From Bordetella petrii (GTDB lineage Bacteria > Pseudomonadota > Gammaproteobacteria > Burkholderiales > Burkholderiaceae_B): a DNA stretch of 64,000 bases. Location of the stretch: the NCBI GenBank assembly GCA_017745595.1, contig WMBV01000021.1, positions 56,590 through 120,589 on the forward strand, read 5' to 3'. Below the pieces are notes generated by a model, which saw only the letters and a list, made by a program, of their open reading frames with translations, did no database searches and had not been told where the DNA came from. Positions 29,955 through 36,862 of the stretch are shown here, one piece after another. Each line of letters begins with the position of its first letter. The stretch's first letter is position 1. The position numbers and the translations under genes were made by a program.

Positions 29955-30824
29955 TCACCGAATGCCCAGGGCGCGCAACCAGGCGTCCACCTGCCCGAAA
30001 GCGTCCATTTGCCACTGCTCTGGAGTGCGCTCGCCCAACACCCGTGTGTCTTCGACAAAGTGGCGCACGCAGGTCGGGCCAAAGCCTTCCGCAGTATCGA
30101 ACTTGCCCGCGATGTACTGGTAGCCCTTCATGCCGCTGGCATGTTCCAGTAGCGGCCGGCAGTCCTCGGCCAGGGTTTGTGGCCCGCCGGGATAGTTCCG
30201 GACACAGTAGTAGATGTCGTAGGCGTCCTTCTGCTTGTAGCGGCCTTCGATGGCATGCCCCTTCATGGCCAACAACGCGGGGATCGAGCTGACAGCCACC
30301 TCCACCCGGTTGGTTCCACCATGGGGCATGGAGCCCGTGATCGCCACCATCTGATAGAAGCGAACGGCCAGGTCAGCGCCGTCCGCGCCCTGCACCGCGA
30401 AGTCGCTGATCAGGGGTGGCACGTTCTTGACGATGTCCGCGTCCTTGGGTCGCAGGAAGTCGATGATCACGTCGATGGGCGGGCCACCATCGACTGCCTG
30501 AATCTGACGCACTAGTTGGAAACGCTTGAGTTCCTTGCGCTGGGCATAGCCATGCCCCAGCAGCTCATTCACCAGATGGGCATATTCGCCATCGCCCAGC
30601 GCTGAGGAGTCCAGGCCTAAATCCAGGTCCAGCGTTCCGACGTGGGGCATGTCCTCGTTGTCGCCCAGCAGCAGCCAGGGCACCGCTCCGCCAACGACCG
30701 CGAACTTGCCCTTGAAGCTGCCCAGGATCTGGCCAATTTCGATCAGTACGGACTTGACGGCCGCGGTGGTGCGATCGTCGTAGTCGCGGGCGAACTGGGG
30801 TTCGCCCGGTGTCATTTGGGCCAT
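29955..30824 (-). CDS. AbiEii-like nucleotidyltransferase (putative toxin)
   Basis: A 289-aa nucleotidyltransferase-fold protein. VVGGAVPWLLLG (Gly45-Gly46) and TLDLDLGLD (Asp66, Asp68) form the GG ... DxD signature of AbiEii/MNT enzymes. Later AIEGRYKQKDAYDIYY matches the conserved DUF1814-type helix with KDxxDI. Such toxins add nucleotides to tRNA acceptor ends and cause growth arrest. It overlaps the upstream partner (30812-31891) by 13 nt, so it is translationally coupled. The pair lies on the minus strand inside the transfer cluster. Confidence 0.82.
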   Translation of the reverse strand: MAQMTPGEPQFARDYDDRTTAAVKSVLIEIGQILGSFKGKFAVVGGAVPWLLLGDNEDMPHVGTLDLDLGLDSSALGDGEYAHLVNELLGHGYAQRKELKRFQLVRQIQAVDGGPPIDVIIDFLRPKDADIVKNVPPLISDFAVQGADGADLAVRFYQMVAITGSMPHGGTNRVEVAVSSIPALLAMKGHAIEGRYKQKDAYDIYYCVRNYPGGPQTLAEDCRPLLEHASGMKGYQYIAGKFDTAEGFGPTCVRHFVEDTRVLGERTPEQWQMDAFGQVDAWLRALGIR

Positions 30825-31891
30825 TGCAGTCTTTCCTGCCGAAGATGGTCGGCAGCCTCTTGTCCGCGCTCTCCGGCATCGGTGAGGTCCAGGTAGGTCT
30901 GAACAGGACTGGTACAGAACACGCCCGGCGCAGGTTCCACGGTGTCACGGAATAAACCAGGCTCGTCGAGCACGGTCACGACGACGTTCTCCCCCTTGCT
31001 GGCTGGGGCGAGTTGCAAGGTCGAGCGCAACTGCTCCAAGCCAGCCTCGTCGGCATAGAAGTACTGGGTGCCAGTACGGCCATAGGGGGCTAGCCATTGG
31101 GCCGCAGAGAACGAGGCCAGCGCTACCTGTCCGGCCTCAGGCGAGCCATGTGGCAATGCACGAATAGCGTCCGTCAACTCGGTGCCGTGCAGAGTCGTAT
31201 AGAAGCCCTGGCGCCTACCTGGCGGGGGCTCGTAGGCCCTGCGCCATGCGCTCAGCAGCGCATTGGGGTTAGACAGAAACACCCCATCACTGGAAACCTG
31301 TGCCCACTCCCGATCCAGCAGAGCAGTCCGCACGTTGCTCACATGCCCCAGGCTGACTCCTGCCACCTCTGACAAGTCAGTTACCTTCCATGGGCGAGTG
31401 GGTTGCCGCAGCAGCTGCCGCAGCACCTGCGCGGACTTGGGCTTGAACAGCGAACGCAGTTCGCGCCGCTCGGCAACAGGCTTGTGGGCGAAATGGCGGG
31501 AGATGAAGAACGTGCCGAAGGCCAGGCGGGCATTGCCCTCCAGGTCTAGATAGGCGACTTCGTACTCCCGGCACAGGTTCTGGGCGTCTGCAGACAGGTA
31601 GGGGGCAATGAGCACGGGCGTGACAGATTCCGCCTGGCGCGCGACGTAGTCCTTCAGCATTAGCAGCGCAGGCCGTATCTGGCGGGGCTGGCCGCTGGAC
31701 TTCACTTCCGCGACCAAGGTGTGCCGGCGGCCGAAGGTGTCGATGCGGGCGAGCAGATCGACCGAGCGGTCGCCTTCATTCGCCACATGGCGCACTTCCA
31801 GATGCTCGATGGCCGGCACCTCCTCCAGGACGCGACGGAGCGCATCGGCAGCTTGCTGCTCGATTTTCACTGGATCGGTAGTTTTCAACAT
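30812..31891 (-). CDS. AbiEi-like regulator with nuclease-like N-terminal domain
   Basis: A 359-aa protein. Residues 1-120 look like a PD-(D/E)XK nuclease fold: VDLLARI (Asp45) then VAEVKSSG (Glu62, Lys64). A winged helix (VTDLSEVAGVSLGHVSNVRT, about residues 175-195) and a C-terminal AbiEi-like region follow. AbiEi antitoxins repress their own promoter. The ATG at 31891 is chosen because an upstream in-frame TTG (31927) is itself the first base of a TTGACA -35 element. Whether the nuclease-like part is catalytic is unknown. Confidence 0.75.
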   Translation of the reverse strand: MLKTTDPVKIEQQAADALRRVLEEVPAIEHLEVRHVANEGDRSVDLLARIDTFGRRHTLVAEVKSSGQPRQIRPALLMLKDYVARQAESVTPVLIAPYLSADAQNLCREYEVAYLDLEGNARLAFGTFFISRHFAHKPVAERRELRSLFKPKSAQVLRQLLRQPTRPWKVTDLSEVAGVSLGHVSNVRTALLDREWAQVSSDGVFLSNPNALLSAWRRAYEPPPGRRQGFYTTLHGTELTDAIRALPHGSPEAGQVALASFSAAQWLAPYGRTGTQYFYADEAGLEQLRSTLQLAPASKGENVVVTVLDEPGLFRDTVEPAPGVFCTSPVQTYLDLTDAGERGQEAADHLRQERLQWPK

Positions 31892-31894
31892 TCG

Positions 31895-31940
31895 GTGAAA
31901 ATACCATTTCTGGTGAAATCGTGTCAAGAAATTTTCACTA
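31895..31940 (-). promoter_or_regulatory. Promoter with repeated operator half-sites for the AbiE-like pair
   Basis: On the minus strand, TTGACA (31927-31922) is followed after about 18 nt by TATTTT as a likely -10 box. Copies of the TTTCACC half-site occur at about 31918-31912 and 31901-31895, with an inverted relative AGTGAAAAT just upstream of the -35. This fits autorepression by the winged-helix protein. The start codon lies so close to the -10 that the mRNA leader must be nearly absent. Confidence 0.6.
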
Positions 31941-32084
31941 TAAATGCCTATTTCAGCACGTGTTGAAACTGCATAAACGGATGAAACCCATCAATCCGGT
32001 CAATCGCAGGTTCCCATTGTTTGCGGCCTAAAGCAGCCCCGATCTCCACGATCGAGCCATTGCTGATCACACAGGAATGGTTCA

Positions 32085-32465
32085 ATGGTGGCTTCGATCT
32101 GGCTGCGCGCCGCCCATCGCGGCGTGCCCACTTTTCTCATGACGGCCCTCTTGCTGGGTCAGTCCCCGATGGTCTTGGCCGAGTCCCCGGCACAGCGCCA
32201 GGAGCTGGTCGCCGCGCTGCGCCAGCTCGACGCGCTGGAGCGCACCGTCGCGGACAGCGCCGCGCATACCCCCATCACACCGGGCGAGCCCTACCACTTC
32301 GACTACCCGCGGCTCCTGGCTGACCTGGCGCGTGTTCGCGCCGGCATCCAGACCCATCTGACGCCATCGCGCGCCCAGCCGCGCGACCCCTCCGAACTGG
32401 CCGGCGACTACCGCACCGAGCGAGCAGTCGAACCACCGGCGACGACTGCGGAGGGCACGCCATGA
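32085..32465 (+). CDS. RAQPRD-family ICE protein
   Basis: A 126-aa exported protein. The signal peptide ends MVLA-ES (about residue 32). The diagnostic RAQPRD motif lies in SRAQPRDPSELAGDYR near residue 100. The family (TIGR01690) is restricted to conjugative elements. It starts the second transfer gene run, about 190 nt from the divergent AbiE-like promoter, and overlaps the next gene by 4 nt. Its role is in mating-pair formation, details unknown. Confidence 0.9.
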   Translation: MVASIWLRAAHRGVPTFLMTALLLGQSPMVLAESPAQRQELVAALRQLDALERTVADSAAHTPITPGEPYHFDYPRLLADLARVRAGIQTHLTPSRAQPRDPSELAGDYRTERAVEPPATTAEGTP

Positions 32466-32695
32466 ACGGCGCCCAGATTTCGGCATTTCAAGCCAACAGC
32501 GGCATCGCGCCCTCCGCGATGGCGACCGCCCTGGTCGGCGTCGTGTTCGCAGTCCTGCTCGTGTGGGGCGTCTGGGCCATCCGAACGGCCTATGTCGGGT
32601 GGGCAGAAAGCCGCCTGAACCAGCGCCAGTTCCTGGGCGTGTGCATCCGCTTCCTGGCGATGTACCTCGTGCTGACTTTCTTTCTCCTCTCCTGA
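32462..32695 (+). CDS. TIGR03758 (PFL_4701)-family ICE membrane protein
   Basis: A 77-aa protein with two membrane segments (about residues 18-42 and 58-76). It matches TIGR03758, a short ICE membrane protein always found between the RAQPRD and TIGR03745 genes. It overlaps the upstream gene by ATGA. Its small size and double-spanning layout resemble pilin-like or VirB3-like subunits, but its function is not established. Confidence 0.85.
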   Translation: MNGAQISAFQANSGIAPSAMATALVGVVFAVLLVWGVWAIRTAYVGWAESRLNQRQFLGVCIRFLAMYLVLTFFLLS

Positions 32696-32706
32696 AAGGT
32701 CTGACC

Positions 32707-33063
32707 ATGCAACGCATCCTCTCTTCCCGTCTTGCCCAGCGCGCCACCGTGGCCCTGGGCATCGCCGCGCTGCCCGCGCTCTCGTTCGCGCAAGGGCTTC
32801 CCACGATGGAAGACCCCTCCCGTGGAACTGGCGGCGGCATCATGGAAACGATCCGGAACTATGGCTATGACATCGTCATGCTCGTGGCCCTCCTGGTGGT
32901 CGCCTCGATGTTTATCGGGGTGTGCTACCACGCGTATGGGACCTACGCGGAGATTCACACGGGCCGCAAAACGTGGGGACAATTTGGGCTCACCGTAGCC
33001 ATCGGAGCGGTCCTGCTCGTGATCGGTATTTGGCTGCTCACCGAAGCCACCGGCATCTTGTAA
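32707..33063 (+). CDS. TIGR03745 (PFL_4702)-family membrane protein, VirB2-like
   Basis: A 118-aa protein with signal peptide MQRILSSRLAQRATVALGIA ending near LSFAQ. Two membrane helices lie at about residues 57-78 and 95-115. This arrangement is like VirB2/TrbC conjugative pilins, so it may be the pilus subunit. The ATG at 32707 follows AAAGGTCTGACC. It is followed 4 nt later by the TIGR03750 gene. Confidence 0.85.
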   Translation: MQRILSSRLAQRATVALGIAALPALSFAQGLPTMEDPSRGTGGGIMETIRNYGYDIVMLVALLVVASMFIGVCYHAYGTYAEIHTGRKTWGQFGLTVAIGAVLLVIGIWLLTEATGIL

Positions 33064-33067
33064 GCGG

Positions 33068-33472
33068 ATGCAGGTTATGTCCGATCAGCACATCCGTGCG
33101 GACGGGACGGTCACGTTCTTACCGCACCGGCTCAATCGCCATCCCGTTGTTGTCCGCGGTCTCACCGCCGACGAGTTGTGGATCTGCTGCGGCCTGTCCG
33201 GTGGCGCCGGCCTGCTGATCGGCGCACCGTTGTCCTGGGTATTGCGCACAATTGCGCTCGCGCCGACGTTCGTCGTGCTGGGCGTGGCCATCGGCGTGTT
33301 CGTTGGAGGCGGCATCCTGCGCCGCCTCAAACGCGGGCGGCCCGATACCTGGCTGTACCGGCAATTGCAGTGGCGCATTGCCACGCGCCATCCGCTGATA
33401 GCCGGCTGGGTGGGCGGCCATGGGCTGATCTCACGCAAAGGAAGCTGGACCACGCGCAGGAGCGCGCGATGA
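33068..33472 (+). CDS. TIGR03750-family transfer protein, VirB3-like
   Basis: A 134-aa protein. Two adjacent membrane segments (about residues 38-85) are preceded by RLNRHPVVVRGLTADELW and followed by a basic cytoplasmic tail ending TTRRSAR. It matches TIGR03750. Its topology and position next to a VirB2-like protein fit a VirB3/TraL-like role in the channel. An alternative ATG lies at 33077. It overlaps the next gene by ATGA. Confidence 0.85.
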   Translation: MQVMSDQHIRADGTVTFLPHRLNRHPVVVRGLTADELWICCGLSGGAGLLIGAPLSWVLRTIALAPTFVVLGVAIGVFVGGGILRRLKRGRPDTWLYRQLQWRIATRHPLIAGWVGGHGLISRKGSWTTRRSAR

Positions 33473-34158
33473 GCCGCTTTAAGAACGAGATCGCTCACCT
33501 GCAGGCGCACATCAAGACGCTGCGGATGGGAGTTGGCGCCTTGATCGTCGTCGCTTTGGTCATGGGCGGTGGCTGGTGGAGCGCCCCGCGCGACCTGACC
33601 ATTCACGTTCCACCTGATCTGCGCTCGGGCAGTACCAGGAAGTGGTGGGAAGTACCGCCCGAATCGGTCTATGCGTTTACGTTCTACGTGTTTCAAGCGC
33701 TCAACCGCTGGCCGACCAATGGCGAGGAGGACTATCCGCGCAACCTGCACGCGCTTTCGTCCTACCTGACGCCATCGTGCCAGGCGTTCCTGAAAGCTGA
33801 CTATGAGTATCGACGCAGTACGGGTGAGTTGCGCCAGCGCGTGCGCGGCATCTATGAAATCCCCGGTCGCGGCTATGGCGACGATCCTTCAGCGCGCGTG
33901 CGCGTGGTCTCCGACCGGGACTGGGTCGTGACGTTGGACATCAGTGCGGACGAATACTACGGCGCCGAGCAGGTCAAGCGCGCCCTGGTGCGCTATCCCA
34001 TCAAGGTGACACGCGTCGACGTTGATCCTGCGCGAAACCCGTTCGGCATGGTTCTCGACTGCTACGACGGCACGCCCCAGCGCATCAATGCCCCGGAGTC
34101 TAGCCGCCCGGCATCTGGCGGCCTGTCTCCCCAAGCGCCCCAAGGAGAAACCCCATGA
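33469..34158 (+). CDS. TIGR03746 (PFL_4703)-family ICE protein, VirB8-like
   Basis: A 229-aa protein. It has a short cytoplasmic N-terminus, one membrane helix (about residues 20-40) and a periplasmic domain containing RKWWEVPPESVYAFTFYVFQ and DISADEYYGAEQVKRALVRY. It resembles VirB8/TraE scaffold proteins in topology and order. It starts within the stop of the previous gene and overlaps the next by 4 nt. Confidence 0.88.
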   Translation: MSRFKNEIAHLQAHIKTLRMGVGALIVVALVMGGGWWSAPRDLTIHVPPDLRSGSTRKWWEVPPESVYAFTFYVFQALNRWPTNGEEDYPRNLHALSSYLTPSCQAFLKADYEYRRSTGELRQRVRGIYEIPGRGYGDDPSARVRVVSDRDWVVTLDISADEYYGAEQVKRALVRYPIKVTRVDVDPARNPFGMVLDCYDGTPQRINAPESSRPASGGLSPQAPQGETP

Positions 34159-35030
34159 AGCACCCTGTACTCACGCTGCTAGGGCTGTTGGCCGTGGTGG
34201 CGGCGCCCGTTGCCCAGGCGGTGGAGATCCTGCGCTGGGAACGCATGCCGCTGGCGGTGCCGCTCAAGGTCGGTCAGGAGCGTGTCGTGTTCATTGACAA
34301 GAACGTCCGTGTGGGCGTGCCTGCAAGCGTGGGCGAACGCCTGCGTGTGCAGAGCGCAGGCGGCGCGGTGTATCTGCGCGCCAGCGAGCCGATCGAGCCC
34401 ACGCGGCTTCAATTGCAGGACGCCGATACGGGCGCGTTAATTCTGCTGGACATTGCGGCCGAGCCGCCCAAGGACGGAGAGGCCGAACTGGAACCGGTGC
34501 GTATCGTCGAGGGCAGCAACACTCCGGCGCGTGCCCAGGACCAGGCTGGCACGCGAGCAGCGCGGCGCGAAACCCCAATCGCCGTCGTGCTGACGCGCTT
34601 CGCCGCCCAGAACCTCTACGCGCCGCTGCGTACCGTGGAGCCGCTGCCGGGCGTCATGCGGGTATACCTGCGCCGCGATCTGGACCTCGGCGCGCTGATG
34701 CCGGCGCTGCCGGTGCGCGCGATCGCGCTCGCTTCATGGCGGCTGGAAGACCAGTGGGTCACAGCCGTGCGCCTGACCAACGACAGCGGCGGCTGGGTCA
34801 CCCTCGACCCACGCCTGCTACAGGGTGATTTCTTGACCGCCACGTTCCAACACGAGGCGCTTGGCCCGCGCGGCGCGCCCGAGGATACGACCGTCCTGTA
34901 CCTGGTGACGCGCGGGCGCGGCCTTGCGCAATCGCTGCTGCCGGCGGTCAACCGCTTTGACCCGGCCGCCCATCTGCCGCAGCCGGAGCCCGAGGGGAAA
35001 GATGGCAAGGAGGCCGATCATGCGCGGTAA
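34155..35030 (+). CDS. TIGR03749 (PFL_4704)-family ICE protein, VirB9/TraK-like
   Basis: A 291-aa exported protein with signal peptide MKHPVLTLLGLLAVVAAPVA (cleavage near residue 22-23). The rest is beta-rich (GERLRVQSAGGAVYLRASEP). It matches TIGR03749 and sits where VirB9/TraK outer-ring proteins are found. The C-terminus is acidic. The next gene begins 11 nt before its stop, with AAGGAGG inside this gene. Confidence 0.87.
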   Translation: MKHPVLTLLGLLAVVAAPVAQAVEILRWERMPLAVPLKVGQERVVFIDKNVRVGVPASVGERLRVQSAGGAVYLRASEPIEPTRLQLQDADTGALILLDIAAEPPKDGEAELEPVRIVEGSNTPARAQDQAGTRAARRETPIAVVLTRFAAQNLYAPLRTVEPLPGVMRVYLRRDLDLGALMPALPVRAIALASWRLEDQWVTAVRLTNDSGGWVTLDPRLLQGDFLTATFQHEALGPRGAPEDTTVLYLVTRGRGLAQSLLPAVNRFDPAAHLPQPEPEGKDGKEADHAR

Positions 35031-36441
35031 TGGCCTGCTCAAGTGGTTGATGATTCCGGTGGCTGTGCTGGTGATGTTCGTCGGCATCCGGCTGTTTTCG
35101 GGGGGTGGGGAACAAACGCCGACAGGGGCGGATGCGAGCGCCCAGCTCACACCGGAGGAAATGAAGGCGCTGGGTATCGAGGGTGACACCCCCCGTGACA
35201 CCGTGGCGACGCTGGTGGCGCAGGTCAAACAACTGCGCACCGAGCTGCAGACTGCGCTCTCAGACAACAAGTCGCAGCGCGAAGAAAACCAGCGCCTGCG
35301 TCAACGCGAAAGCGCCATCGATCAGCGCATCAACTCGGCTCTCGAATCCGAGCGTTCCAATCTGCGCCGCGACCAGCGGCAAGCGGCCAGCGAACGCCAG
35401 CAGACCGAAGGATTGCTGGCTGACCTGCAGCGACGCCTGGACAGCATCGGCGAGCGCAGTGGCGGTCATGCCGATCTGCCCGTGGGCCTGGGGCTTCGCG
35501 ATGGCGACGAGGCCGGTATGGAAGGCGGTGTGCGCTGGGTGGAACCCGATGACGCGAAGCAGGCCGAGGGGCGCGGATCGTCACGCGGCGCTACGAGCTT
35601 CCCCACGAGTTTCGGTCCGGCACAGAGCACGCTGGAAACCACGGCGCAAACCGTGGCGAACGCAGGCGCTCGCGCAGCCGGCGTCAAGAGCGCGAAGCCG
35701 GTCTACACCGTACCGACCAACTCGACGCTGATGGGCTCGGTGGCGATGACCGCATTGATCGGCCGCGTGCCTATCGACGGTACGGTCAACGACCCATATC
35801 CCTTCAAAGTCTTGGTTGGACCCGATAACCTCACCGCCAACGGGATCGACATTCCCGACGTCGCCGGCGCCGTGTTCTCCGGCACTGCCTCGGGCGACTG
35901 GACGCTCTCGTGCGTGCGCGGGCAAGTGCGCACCATCACCTTTGTGTTCCATGACGGCACCGTCCGCACGATTCCCGAGGACCGCGAAGGCAACCGGCAG
36001 AGCAATCAGCAGCAAAACCAACAAGGCGGGGGCCTGGGCTGGATCAGCGACCCGCATGGCATTCCTTGCGTCAGCGGCGAGCGGCGCAGCAACGCCCAGC
36101 AGTACCTCGGCTCGCAAGCCCTGATCACGGCGGCCGGCGCCGGCGTGGCCTCACTCATTGACAGCGACACCGGCCAGATGTCCTACGTGGGCGCGGATGG
36201 CTCTATCGGCAGTGTCGGCATCTCGGGCAATGAAGCCGTGGGCCGCATTCTGGCCGGCGGCGTACGCGACATGGCCGATTGGGTGAACAAGCTCTACGGC
36301 CAGGCATTCGCCGCCGTCTATGTGCAGCCCGGCGCCAAGGTCGCCGTTCACCTCGAACGGCCACTCGCCATCGACTACGACCCCGAAGGCCGGCGGGTCG
36401 ATCACCGCCTTGGAGAAACCTATGCTCTCGAACTCAATTAA
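35020..36441 (+). CDS. TIGR03752 (PFL_4705)-family ICE protein, VirB10/TraB-like
   Basis: A 473-aa protein. It has one membrane helix (about residues 6-24), a coiled coil (about residues 65-145, QRINSALESERSNLRRDQR) and a C-terminal periplasmic domain with VPIDGTVNDPYPFKVLVG and CVRGQVRTITFVFHDG. This is the VirB10/TraB layout bridging both membranes. The ATG at 35020 is preferred over 35002 because AAGGAGG lies 6 nt upstream of it. Its end overlaps the lipoprotein gene by 20 nt. Confidence 0.88.
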   Translation: MRGNGLLKWLMIPVAVLVMFVGIRLFSGGGEQTPTGADASAQLTPEEMKALGIEGDTPRDTVATLVAQVKQLRTELQTALSDNKSQREENQRLRQRESAIDQRINSALESERSNLRRDQRQAASERQQTEGLLADLQRRLDSIGERSGGHADLPVGLGLRDGDEAGMEGGVRWVEPDDAKQAEGRGSSRGATSFPTSFGPAQSTLETTAQTVANAGARAAGVKSAKPVYTVPTNSTLMGSVAMTALIGRVPIDGTVNDPYPFKVLVGPDNLTANGIDIPDVAGAVFSGTASGDWTLSCVRGQVRTITFVFHDGTVRTIPEDREGNRQSNQQQNQQGGGLGWISDPHGIPCVSGERRSNAQQYLGSQALITAAGAGVASLIDSDTGQMSYVGADGSIGSVGISGNEAVGRILAGGVRDMADWVNKLYGQAFAAVYVQPGAKVAVHLERPLAIDYDPEGRRVDHRLGETYALELN

Positions 36442-36862
36442 GGGCCTCGTACTGGCCGTGGCCGTCGCAGTGCTCGGCGGCTGCGCAACGAGCAAGGAAA
36501 AGCTGCTGCCCCACGGCGACAGCACGATGATGGACATCTGGCAGCAGAGCGCCGGTGACGGCGGCGGTGGCGTTGGTCAGGTTTCCCGTCGCCAGTTGCT
36601 CGAGGCGCGCCAAAGCCTGCGCTGGCCGCTGACCGACGCAGATGTGCTGGCCGCGCCTGCGGAGCAGATACGCTACACACGGACGGCCCGTAATGAGGTC
36701 TATCAGCAGTTCCAGCGCCTGCCGAACCCCGACCTGGTGATGTACGTCTATCCGCATCTGGCTGGTACCGATCCTGTCCCGGTGCCGGGCTATACGACGG
36801 TCTTCCCGCTGTACCAGCGTGTGCAATACGCCATGCCGGGCGAGCGCGTGGAGGCTTACTGA
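36422..36862 (+). CDS. TIGR03751-family transfer lipoprotein, TraV/VirB7-like
   Basis: A 146-aa lipoprotein with lipobox VLGGC (cysteine 21). It matches TIGR03751, with SRRQLLEARQSLRWPLTDAD and PNPDLVMYVYPHLAG. The position between VirB10-like and VirB4-like genes fits a TraV/VirB7 outer-membrane anchor. It begins inside the preceding gene, and its TGA overlaps the ATG of the ATPase gene. Confidence 0.87.
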   Translation: MLSNSIKGLVLAVAVAVLGGCATSKEKLLPHGDSTMMDIWQQSAGDGGGGVGQVSRRQLLEARQSLRWPLTDADVLAAPAEQIRYTRTARNEVYQQFQRLPNPDLVMYVYPHLAGTDPVPVPGYTTVFPLYQRVQYAMPGERVEAY

